DNA from: an uncultured Peptostreptococcaceae bacterium
GTDB taxonomy: Bacteria; Bacillota; Clostridia; Peptostreptococcales; Anaerovoracaceae
Direction: 5' to 3'
Assembly (NCBI GenBank): GCA_905235115.1
Contig: CAJOKT010000001.1
Location: forward strand, 107,391-171,390
DNA: 64,000 nt
The notes under the pieces were generated by a model, which had not been told where the DNA came from, did no database searches, and saw only the letters and a program-made list of their open reading frames with translations. The position numbers and the translations under genes are program-made. The stretch's first letter is position 1, and each line of letters opens with the position of its first letter. Shown here piece by piece: positions 8,348 through 17,410 of the stretch.

Positions 8348-8641
8348 TTATTCTACAGGAACCTGCAGGATCATACCCGGGATCAGGTTAGCTGATTCCA
8401 GATCATTGATATCGATTATAATATCCACTGCAACTCTGGTATCCATGTCCGGCATATATTCCTGTGCTATGGACCAAAGCGTATCACCGCTGAAAACTCC
8501 GACCTGGACATATCTCTGTACCGTCTCAGACTGAGCTGTACTTATACCGAATAAGAAATTGAATATCAGTGTGAACAGAATTATAGAAATTGAAACGAAT
8601 GCGATAAATCTTGGTTTGCTTGTAATTGTATATCCTCTCAT
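8348..8641 (-). CDS. yneA: YneA-like LysM membrane protein (predicted SOS cell-division suppressor)
   Basis: This protein of about 97 residues has a basic N-terminus, one transmembrane helix (FIAFVSISIILFTLIFNFLFG, about 13-33) and a single C-terminal LysM domain. The LysM domain spans VFSGDTLWSIAQEYMP through VDIIIDINDLESANLIPGMILQVP. Size and layout match YneA, the SOS-induced inhibitor of septation in Bacillus, and the upstream region carries three perfect LexA boxes. I use the ATG at 8641 because AGGGGG lies 7 bases before it; the ATG at 8647 would sit one base after that site. lexA itself is not adjacent, unlike in Bacillus. The division-block function is inferred from domain, size and regulation together. 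Confidence 0.82.
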   Translation of the reverse strand: MRGYTITSKPRFIAFVSISIILFTLIFNFLFGISTAQSETVQRYVQVGVFSGDTLWSIAQEYMPDMDTRVAVDIIIDINDLESANLIPGMILQVPVE

Positions 8642-8663
8642 GATCATGCCCCCTATGCCCTGT

Positions 8664-8739
8664 GAACGTATGTTCTTTTGATAAATAGAGCATATCAGAA
8701 CATGTGTTCTCTGTCAAGAACTATTTTGAACATTTGTTC
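8664..8739 (-). promoter_or_regulatory. SOS promoter with three LexA/DinR boxes upstream of the yneA-like gene
   Basis: Read on the minus strand, a TTGACA -35 box (8712-8717) and a TATGCT -10 box (8689-8694) are spaced by exactly 17 bp. Three perfect GAAC-N4-GTTC palindromes surround them: GAACATTTGTTC upstream of the -35 (8728-8739), GAACATGTGTTC inside the spacer (8698-8709) and GAACGTATGTTC just downstream of the start site (8664-8675). This matches the Gram-positive LexA (DinR) consensus. Occupation of any of the three would block transcription of the LysM gene, so strong damage-inducible control is predicted. Confidence 0.9.
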
Positions 8740-8742
8740 TTT

Positions 8743-8786
8743 ATTTTAAAAAATATAAAGAACGGCACATTTTCAGTGCCTGTTCT
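8743..8786 (-). terminator. Terminator overlapping the 3' end of the TVP38 gene
   Basis: On the minus strand AGAACAGGCAC pairs with GTGCCGTTCT (one bulge) around a loop containing the TGA stop codon. A T-rich tail (TTTATATTTTTT) follows. The last codons of the TVP38 gene thus form the 5' arm. The hairpin insulates the SOS promoter a few bases downstream from the long upstream operon. Confidence 0.8.
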
Positions 8787-9486
8787 GTGCTTTTTCCTTT
8801 ATTTCTTCTATCTTTGAGCGGAGTTTGTCACGGTATATCACACCAAGAACAGCCACTATACATGCTGCGGCGAATAACGCTATGGCCGGAACATATCTGT
8901 CCCGCCCTATCAGGATCCCCATGGCAATGGATCCCACGATGCCCGGCAGTCTGCCCAGCATCGAAAGTAGCAGGAACTTCTTAATATCCATTTCGGAAAT
9001 GCCTGCGATATAACAGAGAAAATCCTTTGGAATACCCGGTATCAGGTAAAGCAGGAAACAAATAGTATAGCCTTTTTTTGAATTCAGAAGGCTGGTATAA
9101 TGATCCAGATTATCTTTGGAAATAAAGGCTTTGACGAAGTCGACGCCCAGGATCTTTCCGATAAAAAAAGCTATGATCTGTCCTATAGCGCAGCCCAGTA
9201 TAACAAGTAAAAAAGATCTGAACGGCCCGAAAATGAAGCCTGCCGCCACCTGAACTATCTCTCCGGGAATTACTGAAATAACGACCTGAAGGATCTGGAC
9301 CACAAGGAAAACAATGATGCTTTCATTGCCGTAGCTTTTAATGAATTCCTCAAAGGCATCCACAGAATCGAACCGGGAAAAGAACTCTCTGTGGGTAAAA
9401 AACAGTATCGCTGGCAGCAAAACAACGATGACCACCAGCAGGATCATCTTAAATAAGGCTATTCTTTTTTCTTTCCGCTCTTCCAT
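8773..9486 (-). CDS. TVP38/TMEM64 family membrane protein
   Basis: This 237-residue integral membrane protein belongs to the DedA-related SNARE-associated (VTT) family. It has an N-terminal helix (FKMILLVVIVVLLPAILFF), the re-entrant glycine/proline-rich core (VVISVIPGEIVQVAAGFIFGP, then LGCAIGQIIAFFIGK), the LYLIPGIPKDFLCYIAG motif and a C-terminal pair of helices. The family is linked to lipid scramblase or transport functions in related proteins; the substrate here is unknown. It starts 10 bp after ynbB and ends in a terminator, so it is the last gene of the long leftward unit. No clear ribosome-binding site precedes the ATG, which suggests translational coupling. Confidence 0.9.
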   Translation of the reverse strand: MEERKEKRIALFKMILLVVIVVLLPAILFFTHREFFSRFDSVDAFEEFIKSYGNESIIVFLVVQILQVVISVIPGEIVQVAAGFIFGPFRSFLLVILGCAIGQIIAFFIGKILGVDFVKAFISKDNLDHYTSLLNSKKGYTICFLLYLIPGIPKDFLCYIAGISEMDIKKFLLLSMLGRLPGIVGSIAMGILIGRDRYVPAIALFAAACIVAVLGVIYRDKLRSKIEEIKEKAQNRH

Positions 9487-9496
9487 GTATTGTTTA

Positions 9497-10795
9497 CTAT
9501 ATAAGATTTATGTATCCTTTCTTGTAAAGGCTGTCCAGAGCCTTGAGGACTCCGAATTTTGAGTGTTCGTAAGTGATCCCTCCCTGGAAATAAACGTTAT
9601 AAGGTTCTCTGATGGGTGCATCCGCGCTTAATTCTATGGATGATCCCTGTACGAAGGCACCTGCAGCCATTACAACTTCATCTTCATATCCGGGCATTTT
9701 CCATGGTTCAAGGGTCACATGTGAGTCGATGGGTGCCGCCTCCTGCACTCCCTGACAGAACGCCACAACTTTGTCTTTTGAGCCCAGTCTTACTGCCTGG
9801 ATAATGTCCGAACGCTTGTCTTTTGAGCCCGGGCAAACTTCAAACCCCAGTTTTTCAAAGGCTCTTCCCAGTACAGTCGCTCCCTTTATTGCGCCGTTTA
9901 CCACTCTCGGACCTATAAACAGCCCCTGGAACATGGATCTTGTCTGTCCAAAGGTTAGACCGCACTCTCCGCCGATGCCGGGACATGTCATCCTGTACTG
10001 TATGCGATCGATGAGCTCTGCTTTTCCTGCGATATATCCTCCTGTGAGCGCCAGTCCGCCGCCGGGATTCTTTATGAGAGAAGATGCCATGATATCGCAT
10101 CCAACCTCTGTGGGCTCCAGATAATCTGCGAATTCACCGTAGGAATTATCCACCATCTTGATGAGACCCGGATCGATGGAATCGATCAGCTCCGCCCATT
10201 CCTTTATTTCCTCCACTGTCTTAGCCTTGGTCCAGCCGTATCCCGTAGATCTCTGAACAGTGACCATTTTGGTCTTTGGCCCGATGGCGTTTCTCACACC
10301 TTCAAGATCTATCCTTCCGTCAGAAAGAAGATCGACCTGCTTATAGGTCACGCCATAATCCTTGAGTGAGCCGTTTCCCTCCTCATAATCTGAGATGCCT
10401 ATCACCGTTTTCATTGTGTCATAAGGTGTTCCTGTGCAGTAAATAAGCTCATCGCCGGGCCTGAGAAGCCCCAGGAGTATGAGAGACAACGCATGGGTAC
10501 CGTTAACGATGGTGGGCCTGCAGAGAGCTTTTTCAGTTCCGAATACACCTGCATAGACCTTTTCGATCATATCCCTGCCCGGATCATCGTAGCCGTATCC
10601 TGTGTTCCAGTTGAAATAAAGGTCAGCCATGTGATTATCCTGGAAGACCTTTAATACCTTGTACTGGTTGTAGGCCATGATGTCGTCCAGCTCTTTGAAT
10701 TTGTCACTGACTTCTTCTTCGGCCTCGTTCACCAGTCTGATGACCTTTTCATCTATTCCCAGCTTCTCATTGAGAAAACGTTCACTTAGATCCAT
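9497..10795 (-). CDS. ynbB: PLP-dependent methionine gamma-lyase/aluminum-resistance family protein (YnbB)
   Basis: This 432-residue fold-type I PLP enzyme is of the Alum_res (PF06838) family. The nucleotide and substrate region RPTIVNGTHALSLILLGLL and the PLP-lysine region SSLIKNPGGGLALTGGYIAG are clear, as is TGYGYDDPGRD near the N-terminus. The family is annotated as methionine gamma-lyase-like or aluminum-resistance protein, but the physiological substrate is not settled. In many Bacillota it lies near miaA and hfq, as it does here beyond the recombinase gene. Length is normal for the family. Confidence 0.92.
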   Translation of the reverse strand: MDLSERFLNEKLGIDEKVIRLVNEAEEEVSDKFKELDDIMAYNQYKVLKVFQDNHMADLYFNWNTGYGYDDPGRDMIEKVYAGVFGTEKALCRPTIVNGTHALSLILLGLLRPGDELIYCTGTPYDTMKTVIGISDYEEGNGSLKDYGVTYKQVDLLSDGRIDLEGVRNAIGPKTKMVTVQRSTGYGWTKAKTVEEIKEWAELIDSIDPGLIKMVDNSYGEFADYLEPTEVGCDIMASSLIKNPGGGLALTGGYIAGKAELIDRIQYRMTCPGIGGECGLTFGQTRSMFQGLFIGPRVVNGAIKGATVLGRAFEKLGFEVCPGSKDKRSDIIQAVRLGSKDKVVAFCQGVQEAAPIDSHVTLEPWKMPGYEDEVVMAAGAFVQGSSIELSADAPIREPYNVYFQGGITYEHSKFGVLKALDSLYKKGYINLI

Positions 10796-10832
10796 AAAAC
10801 AAAAGTTCCTTTCAAAGCTATAAATATGCCCA

Positions 10833-11960
10833 TCATTCTTTACGTTCTTCTTCCCACTCCATGTCCTTCACAAGATCACGTTTGACGTTCATCTTCTGGC
10901 GGGCGTAAAGCTGTGTGGTGGTGACCTGCTCATGATCCAGAAGAGCGGCGACATCAAATATGGAGTTTCCCCTTCCGATAAGAGACGTGGCTGCTGTGGC
11001 CCTCAGCTTGTGGGGGCTGTATCCGCCTTTTCTGGTGGTATTCAGGGCGATGGCGGTATATTTCTTTACCAGCTCCCTGATCTGCCTCTGAGTGAGTCTT
11101 TTGCCCTGAAGGCTCAGAAACAGCGCGTCCTTGTCCTCAGGGGCAAGTTCAGCGTCGCCGGGCCTTTCATTATCTATATAGTCGTGTATAACAGCTGTAA
11201 CGGAATTATTCAGAGGCATGATGGATTCTTTTCCCCTCTTCCGGTATATCTTGAACTCTCCCCTGTTGAAATTGAAAGAACTGACGTTCAGCTGCTGGAG
11301 CTCGCTAAGTCTCAGACCGTATGTCAGAAATACGATGAGAATGGCCTTGTCCCTTTTTTTGGTCTTTTCCCAATAGCTGTATTCTTTTTTTGTAAGTCCT
11401 TCTCCAGTGGTCACCGCGTCCAGCATGATCATGACCTCGTCGTCCTGAAGGGCCTTGATCTCCTTTTCGCCCGGCTTAGGTACCCTGATCGGGTCGAATC
11501 CGTCCGTAATGTTCTTTTCTACGATCTCGTCCCTGTAAAGATATTTGAACATGACTGAGACCGAGGATTTTTTGCGGGCCAGACTCTTTGAATCGTTGGA
11601 ATAATAGGTAACCGCTTTTTCGGTCTCCACCTTGTAATTCCTGCAGTAATCGATGAACATGTTCACGTCCGCCGCTCTGACATCGTTGAGCTCCGCGGCC
11701 TTGATCTCCGAGGGCTTCGAAGCCTTGGTCAGATCCGTCTCATCGATCAGATACCTGAAGAAAAACCTGATGTCATGCAGATACGCAAGCCTGGTCATGG
11801 GAAGGACGTTTCCCTTGAGATACGCAAAAAATCCCCTGAGAAACCTGGGGAGCTCATTCTCGATCTCCTCGCATTCCACGATTATTTCGTTTTCATTCCG
11901 GATTACGTTGTCGGGCTTGTCCGACTTGTTGTGGATCCTTATTTCTGCCTTATCTGCCAT
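10833..11960 (-). CDS. Tyrosine recombinase of the XerC/XerD/XerS class
   Basis: This 375-residue site-specific recombinase has an N-terminal SAM-like core-binding domain (about 35-170) and a C-terminal catalytic domain. Catalytic residues are visible: Arg in TYGLRLSELQQLN, HxxR in SPHKLRATAATSL, and His plus the Tyr nucleophile in LLDHEQVTTTQLYARQ. It overlaps the end of miaA by 22 bases within a housekeeping operon, and no att sites, excisionase or phage genes are near. This argues for a resident chromosome-dimer resolvase rather than a mobile-element integrase. The size is closer to the single-recombinase XerS type than to XerC/D (about 300 residues), but XerC-like function cannot be excluded. 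It has an unusually long charged N-terminus. Confidence 0.88.
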   Translation of the reverse strand: MADKAEIRIHNKSDKPDNVIRNENEIIVECEEIENELPRFLRGFFAYLKGNVLPMTRLAYLHDIRFFFRYLIDETDLTKASKPSEIKAAELNDVRAADVNMFIDYCRNYKVETEKAVTYYSNDSKSLARKKSSVSVMFKYLYRDEIVEKNITDGFDPIRVPKPGEKEIKALQDDEVMIMLDAVTTGEGLTKKEYSYWEKTKKRDKAILIVFLTYGLRLSELQQLNVSSFNFNRGEFKIYRKRGKESIMPLNNSVTAVIHDYIDNERPGDAELAPEDKDALFLSLQGKRLTQRQIRELVKKYTAIALNTTRKGGYSPHKLRATAATSLIGRGNSIFDVAALLDHEQVTTTQLYARQKMNVKRDLVKDMEWEEERKE

Positions 11961-12865
11961 ACTATCTGTTCTACTGCCCGGTCCTCAGTCATTTCTGAAA
12001 GATCGTACCAGACCATGTCCTTGTATCTTTTGAACCAGGCTTCCTGCCGCTTGGCCAGGTGCCTGGTGTTCAGTTTGATCTTCCCGACGGCTTCCTCATA
12101 GGAGTATATTCCGTCGAAATACGCCAGGACCTCCTTGTAGCCGATGCCCTTCATGGAGATGTCATCCTCACTGAGCCCTCTTGCCAGCAGTCCCTGCACC
12201 TCATTGAAGAGTCCGGCTTCCACCATCAGATCCACCCTTCTGTTTATCCTGTCATAGAGTTCTTCGCGGTCCCTTGTCACGCAAAACATCAGTGTTCCGT
12301 AGTCCTCAGTCCTTTTGAACTTGTTGAAATCACCCATGGCCGAGCCTGTGGAGGCGGCCTCCAGAGCCTTGATGACTCTGATAAGATTATTGGGATGGAT
12401 GCGCGCCGCAGCTTCCGGGTCTATGGCCTTCAACTTATCATAGACGAACATATTGCCGAAAAGTCTGGCTTCTTCGTTCAGATCATCTCTGAACCTTTTA
12501 TTTTTTCCTTCTCCGGGGAAATCCATGTCATAGAGAAGAGAATTCAGATACAGGCCGGTGCCTCCTTCAACTATGGGCACCCTGCCCTCTTCCAGGATCT
12601 TCCGGATGTATCCCCTGGCCAGGCTCTGATATTTTGCAACGCTGAATTCCTCTGCAGGGTCGATCTCGTCCACAAGATAATGTTTTGCCCGGGCTCTTTC
12701 TTCGTGGGTGGGCTTGGCGGAACCGATATCCATATACTTGTAGATCTGCATGGAGTCGCACGAAACTATGTCGCCTGAAACTTCCTCGGCAACTCTTATG
12801 GCTATCTCGGTTTTCCCCGCCGCTGTGGGACCGGCTATGACCACGATCCTGCCTAAATCTGCCAT
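11939..12865 (-). CDS. miaA: tRNA dimethylallyltransferase MiaA
   Basis: This enzyme adds a dimethylallyl group to A37 of tRNAs reading UNN codons, using DMAPP. It has 308 residues, the usual length. The P-loop GPTAAGKTEIA, the SCDSMQIYKYMDIGSAKP motif, GGTGLYLNSLLYD and the tRNA-binding GIGYKE region are present. Its start follows the mutL stop directly. Dxs and IspA of the same operon make the isoprenoid precursors upstream of its substrate. Confidence 0.97.
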   Translation of the reverse strand: MADLGRIVVIAGPTAAGKTEIAIRVAEEVSGDIVSCDSMQIYKYMDIGSAKPTHEERARAKHYLVDEIDPAEEFSVAKYQSLARGYIRKILEEGRVPIVEGGTGLYLNSLLYDMDFPGEGKNKRFRDDLNEEARLFGNMFVYDKLKAIDPEAAARIHPNNLIRVIKALEAASTGSAMGDFNKFKRTEDYGTLMFCVTRDREELYDRINRRVDLMVEAGLFNEVQGLLARGLSEDDISMKGIGYKEVLAYFDGIYSYEEAVGKIKLNTRHLAKRQEAWFKRYKDMVWYDLSEMTEDRAVEQIVWQIRQK

Positions 12866-14773
12866 CTACTGTACCCTCTTGAAAAGCTTCTCGATATCAT
12901 AATTGGAAAGCTTGATGGCAGTGGGTCTTCCGTGGGGACAGCTGAATGGGTTCCTGCACTGAGCCAGGTCCTTCAGCAGTGCCTTCATTTCGTTTAAAGA
13001 AAGCTTGTCGTGAGCTTTGACGGCCGCCTTGCAGGACATGGTGATCAGTTTGTTTATGACCACGGTGTTCCTCATGGTCTTATTGTCCTTGATGTTTGCC
13101 AGAAATTCCCTGAGGAATGCGTCGGCTTCTCCGATATCCATGAACATGGGGATCTCCGTGATCCTGAAGGTGTTGCCGCCGAATTCCTCGATGGTGAATC
13201 CCATCTCCGTAAGAGTCTCGATCCACTCGTTGGAATTTTCCATCTGTGAATAATCCACGTTTATCATTAGGGGCACCAGAATGGTCTGATGGACCTTCTC
13301 GGATGCCTCATAGCTTCCCACAAGCCTCTCATAGAAGACTCTCTCCTGTGCGGCGTGCTGATCGATGAGATAGAAGTTGTCCGCATCTGTGGCAGTGATG
13401 TATGTGTCAAAGATGCAGCCGGTGACCCAGAGCTCATTGAAATCGAAGGGTTTGAGCAGGGGCTCGTAAATATCTATGTGTCTGGTTTCCTGGCCTCTGA
13501 TCTCCTGAGCCTTTTTCTCTTCATATTTTCTGGTGGAGACTTTTCCCTCCGGCATGTCAAGTTTGCTCTTGTCGAATCTGAATTCGAACTCAGGCCCGGC
13601 AGCAGCTGTCTCCACTCTGTTTTCCATATTTTTCAGCAGATCTCTTATGTTGCCCTGCTCCGAATCATCCCTGCCCTTTTCTCCGGTCTTGAAGAGGTCA
13701 GACCTTCTCTGATCATCCCTCATGAACGAGGGGATGCCTTCCAGCTTGTCCATCTTCTCATATACAGCAGGAGCGGCGTCCACTATGGACTCTTTAGACG
13801 TCAGAGTGCTCTGGATTGCCTTTCCTATGAACTCAGCGACTGCTCCGTCGTTGTCGAAGCGGACCTCCATCTTATTCGGATGGATGTTCACGTCCAGTGC
13901 GGCGGGGTCTATGGTAAGGAAGAGGAAACATACGGGATATCTTCCTTCAAAGAGCCGCTCTCTGTAGCCGAAGGTGACTCCTCTCTCCATTACGCGTGAA
14001 TCCACGTATCTTCCGTTTACGAAGAATATCTGAGATATCCTGGATGATCTGGAAAGCGCAGGAGTCGATATGTATCCTTCAAGATTCATGCCGTTTTCTT
14101 CATAGTTCACCGGAACCATGTGTTTTTCGTCCAGGTTGGGATAGACTCTTAATATGGTCTTGAATCTGTTGCCGTCCCCGGCTGTTGAGAAAAGAATCTT
14201 ATCATTATTGATGAGCCTGAACTTGATATCCTTGTAGCACAGGGCCATGCGGGAAATATAGTCGATGATGAGACCTGATTCCGCGGAGTCCGTCTTCAGG
14301 AACTTTGCCCTCGCGGGAGTGTTGTAAAAAAGGTCCGTCACCACGACGGTTGTTCCGTCCGGACAGCCGGTCTCCTCTCTGAGAAGAACTCTTCCGCCCT
14401 TATAGACCAGTCTTACGCCGGTCTTCAGTCTCCGCACCTTGGTGATCATCTCGGTCTGGCTGACTGCCGCTATGGACGCAAGAGCCTCTCCCCTGAATCC
14501 AAGGGTCTCTATGGAATCCAGATCGTAGACGGTCTCGATCTTGGACGTGGCATGCCTCAAAAAAGCCACCTCGCACTCATCAGGTTCGATACCGCAGCCG
14601 TTGTCAGTGACGCGGATGTAGGTCTTTCCGCCGTTCTTGATCTCGCATATGATGGAATCCGCGCCGGAGTCAACAGCGTTTTCCACAAGTTCCTTAACGA
14701 TGGAATATGGTCTCTCGATGACCTCCCCTGCGGCGATCTTATCTGATATGTTTTTTTCAAGTACTCTTATCAT
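12866..14773 (-). CDS. mutL: DNA mismatch repair protein MutL (endonuclease type)
   Basis: This 635-residue protein has the GHKL ATPase domain (ELVENAVDSGADSI; DNGCGIEPDE; TLGFRGEALASI) and a C-terminal dimerisation domain. The latter contains the nicking-endonuclease metal motif DQHAAQERVFYE and the CPHGRPT motif, so this MutL should nick DNA itself, as expected in species lacking MutH. It overlaps mutS by 4 bases and abuts miaA. Confidence 0.97.
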   Translation of the reverse strand: MIRVLEKNISDKIAAGEVIERPYSIVKELVENAVDSGADSIICEIKNGGKTYIRVTDNGCGIEPDECEVAFLRHATSKIETVYDLDSIETLGFRGEALASIAAVSQTEMITKVRRLKTGVRLVYKGGRVLLREETGCPDGTTVVVTDLFYNTPARAKFLKTDSAESGLIIDYISRMALCYKDIKFRLINNDKILFSTAGDGNRFKTILRVYPNLDEKHMVPVNYEENGMNLEGYISTPALSRSSRISQIFFVNGRYVDSRVMERGVTFGYRERLFEGRYPVCFLFLTIDPAALDVNIHPNKMEVRFDNDGAVAEFIGKAIQSTLTSKESIVDAAPAVYEKMDKLEGIPSFMRDDQRRSDLFKTGEKGRDDSEQGNIRDLLKNMENRVETAAAGPEFEFRFDKSKLDMPEGKVSTRKYEEKKAQEIRGQETRHIDIYEPLLKPFDFNELWVTGCIFDTYITATDADNFYLIDQHAAQERVFYERLVGSYEASEKVHQTILVPLMINVDYSQMENSNEWIETLTEMGFTIEEFGGNTFRITEIPMFMDIGEADAFLREFLANIKDNKTMRNTVVINKLITMSCKAAVKAHDKLSLNEMKALLKDLAQCRNPFSCPHGRPTAIKLSNYDIEKLFKRVQ

Positions 14774-17406
14774 AGTTTTCTCTTTAATTCTTCAAGTATT
14801 TTTATGGCCTCAGAAGGCGTGACGTTCATAAGATCAAGCTCTCTCAGCCTCTGGATCACAGGGTCCGGCGTAAGGTCGAACAGGGATGTCTGGACCGGCT
14901 CTGCTACCCTGAGCTCCGGTTCCCTCCTCAGGCTGAGATCTTTTACGTGATCCATGCTCTCATTCCTTAGCTTCGCGCTGGCCTCAAGCTCTGCCAGCTT
15001 TTCCTCGGCTCTTTCCAGAACGTCCTCGGAAATTCCCGCGAGTCTGGCAACCTGGATGCCGTAGGATCTCGATGCGCTTCCTTCAGCGATCTTGTGGAGG
15101 AAAACGACCTTTCCGCCGCTTTCCGACACCTCCACGTTCAGGTTCTTCACGCCGCTCATCATGCCTTCCAGGGCGGTGAGTTCATGATAATGAGTGGCAA
15201 AGAGCGTCCTGATGTGAGGATTCTTCCCGCTTAAATGTTCCACACAGGCCCACGCTATGGACAGGCCGTCGTAGGTAGAAGTGCCCCGGCCTATCTCATC
15301 CAGGATTATGAGGGAGCGCTCTGTTGCGTAGTTAAGGATATAAGACAGTTCTGACATCTCCACAAAGAAAGTGGATCTGCCCTGAGCCAGATTGTCAGAG
15401 GCTCCGATCCTGGTGAAGATCCTGTCGCAAACGCCTATGTGGCAGGAATCAGCAGGCACGAAGCAGCCGGACTGTGCCATCAGCACGATCAGCGCGGTCT
15501 GCCTCATATAAGTGGATTTACCTGACATGTTGGGGCCTGTGATAAGCAGCATTGACTCTGTGGTGTTGTTCACGTAAGTGTCGTTGGACACGAACTGGCC
15601 GTTGGGCACGGTCTGCTCCACCACCGGGTGTCTTCCCCGCACTATGCTGAGTTCCAGAGAGTCATCCACCACAGGCTTCACGTAGCCCAGTCTGTCAGAG
15701 ACATAGGCAAAGGCCGTGAGAACATCCAAAGTGGAGATGGCTTCAGATGTTTCCTGGATCTGAGGAATGAACCCTCTTATATGATCACGTATATTGCAGA
15801 ATTCCTTATATTCCAGGTCGTTGATCTTGGCCTCGGCGTTCAGCACCAGGCTTTCCATCTCCTTGAGTTCGGGAGTAATGAACCTTTCGCCGCCCACCAG
15901 GGTCTGTTTCCTTATATAGTCTTCAGGCACTTTGTCCCTGAAGGAGTTGGAGACTTCGATATAGTAGCCGAATACCTTGTTGAAGCCTACCTTCAGGGTC
16001 TTTATGCCGGTTCTTTCCTTTTCTTTTGATTCAAGGGAGGATATCCATTCCTTTCCTCCCTTGATGGAGTCCTTAAGGTCGTCCAGTTCCCTGGAGTAAC
16101 CAGGTTTAATGATCCCGCCCTCCTTGAGGCCGAAACCCGCATCCTCCGAGATCCCTCTCTCAATGATATCCGCTATGTCTGACAGATCGTGGATCCGGGA
16201 ATTTATGTCCCGCAAAATATCCGACCCGAAGTTCTCCAGTGTGTACTTGATATCCGGAAGCATGGAAACGGATGTCTTGAGGGCCAGAAGATCTCTTGCG
16301 TTGGCATTGCCGTAAGCCACCCGGCCTGTGAGCCTCTGGAAATCGTAGATGCCCCTGAGATACTCTCTTAACTCGTTCCTTCCCATGAGGTCATCGAATA
16401 GTTCCTCCACTCCGTCCAGTCTGTAGTTTATCTCTCTTGAATCATTCAGAGGTTCTCTGAGCCACTGTCTGAGTTTCCTGCTTCCCATTGCGGTGCGGCA
16501 CTTGTCGAGGACACCGAGAAGACTTCCCTTCACGTCCTTTTCATATAGTGTCTCCATGATCTCCAGATTCCTCAATGTGGCCTTATCCAGAACCATATGA
16601 GACCCTATCTCATAAAGTTCCACCTTGACTATGGCCTGAAGGTCCTGCTTCTGAGTCTCCAGAAAATATGTGAGAAGCGCGCCCAGAGCCATTACGGCTG
16701 AATGCCTTCCGTCCAGGCCCAGGCTCTGAAGAGATATGGTCCTGAACTGATGCTTGATCATCTCTGCGAAACCGGTCTCGTCGTAGTATGTTTTTGGCAT
16801 ATACTCGAAGTACGAACCGGTAGACAGCTTCAGATCTTCGAAGGAGATATAGTCGTCTGCTCCGGCATTAATAATGGTCTCGCTGGGTCTGATCTTGACG
16901 ATCTCATTCAAAAGAGTCTGATATGGGTCTATCCCTCTGTACTCCGTAAGAAACATCTCTCCTGTGGAGATATCGGAATAGCAGATGCCCACGCTTTCAT
17001 CCGAAGGCTCAAAATATACTGAACAGATGTAGTTGTTTTCGTCGTCTTTAAGTGCCAGACCTGATGTGAGGGTCCCGGGGGTGACCACCCTTATGACATC
17101 TCTCTTCACAAGCCCCTTTGCCAGGGCGGGATCCTCGGTCTGTTCGCATATGGCCACCTTGTAGCCCTTTTCGATGAGCTTGGCCACATAACTGTCGGCA
17201 GCGTGGAAAGGAACGCCGCACATGGGCGCCCTTTCCGGCTGACCGACGCTTTTTCCTGTAAGAGTAAGCTCCAGTTCACGGGACGCGGTTTTAGCATCAT
17301 CGTAGAACATTTCATAGAAATCTCCGAGTCTAAAGAACAGTATGCAATCCTTATACTGCTCTTTTATACTGAAATACTGTTCCATCATCGGAGATAATTT
17401 TTCCAT
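14770..17406 (-). CDS. mutS: DNA mismatch recognition protein MutS
   Basis: This 878-residue MutS has the N-terminal mismatch-reading motif (FFRLGDFYEMFYDDA, the F-x-E type), connector and clamp domains, and the ABC-type ATPase with Walker A GPNMSGKSTYMRQT and the signature region LDEIGRGTSTYDG. The short C-terminal helical extension ends in a dimerisation segment. Length is normal. It is read before mutL, with a 4-base stop/start overlap, and starts 4 bp after the aminotransferase stop. Confidence 0.98.
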   Translation of the reverse strand: MEKLSPMMEQYFSIKEQYKDCILFFRLGDFYEMFYDDAKTASRELELTLTGKSVGQPERAPMCGVPFHAADSYVAKLIEKGYKVAICEQTEDPALAKGLVKRDVIRVVTPGTLTSGLALKDDENNYICSVYFEPSDESVGICYSDISTGEMFLTEYRGIDPYQTLLNEIVKIRPSETIINAGADDYISFEDLKLSTGSYFEYMPKTYYDETGFAEMIKHQFRTISLQSLGLDGRHSAVMALGALLTYFLETQKQDLQAIVKVELYEIGSHMVLDKATLRNLEIMETLYEKDVKGSLLGVLDKCRTAMGSRKLRQWLREPLNDSREINYRLDGVEELFDDLMGRNELREYLRGIYDFQRLTGRVAYGNANARDLLALKTSVSMLPDIKYTLENFGSDILRDINSRIHDLSDIADIIERGISEDAGFGLKEGGIIKPGYSRELDDLKDSIKGGKEWISSLESKEKERTGIKTLKVGFNKVFGYYIEVSNSFRDKVPEDYIRKQTLVGGERFITPELKEMESLVLNAEAKINDLEYKEFCNIRDHIRGFIPQIQETSEAISTLDVLTAFAYVSDRLGYVKPVVDDSLELSIVRGRHPVVEQTVPNGQFVSNDTYVNNTTESMLLITGPNMSGKSTYMRQTALIVLMAQSGCFVPADSCHIGVCDRIFTRIGASDNLAQGRSTFFVEMSELSYILNYATERSLIILDEIGRGTSTYDGLSIAWACVEHLSGKNPHIRTLFATHYHELTALEGMMSGVKNLNVEVSESGGKVVFLHKIAEGSASRSYGIQVARLAGISEDVLERAEEKLAELEASAKLRNESMDHVKDLSLRREPELRVAEPVQTSLFDLTPDPVIQRLRELDLMNVTPSEAIKILEELKRKL

Positions 17407-17410
17407 TTTC

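Noticed and set aside
10833..11960. Integrase marking a mobile island
   Set aside because: No direct-repeat att sites, tRNA target, excisionase or cargo; the gene overlaps miaA within a conserved operon.
12059..12778. Plus-strand frame of 239 codons opposite miaA
   Set aside because: Antisense shadow of a conserved gene; composition follows the opposite strand's codons.
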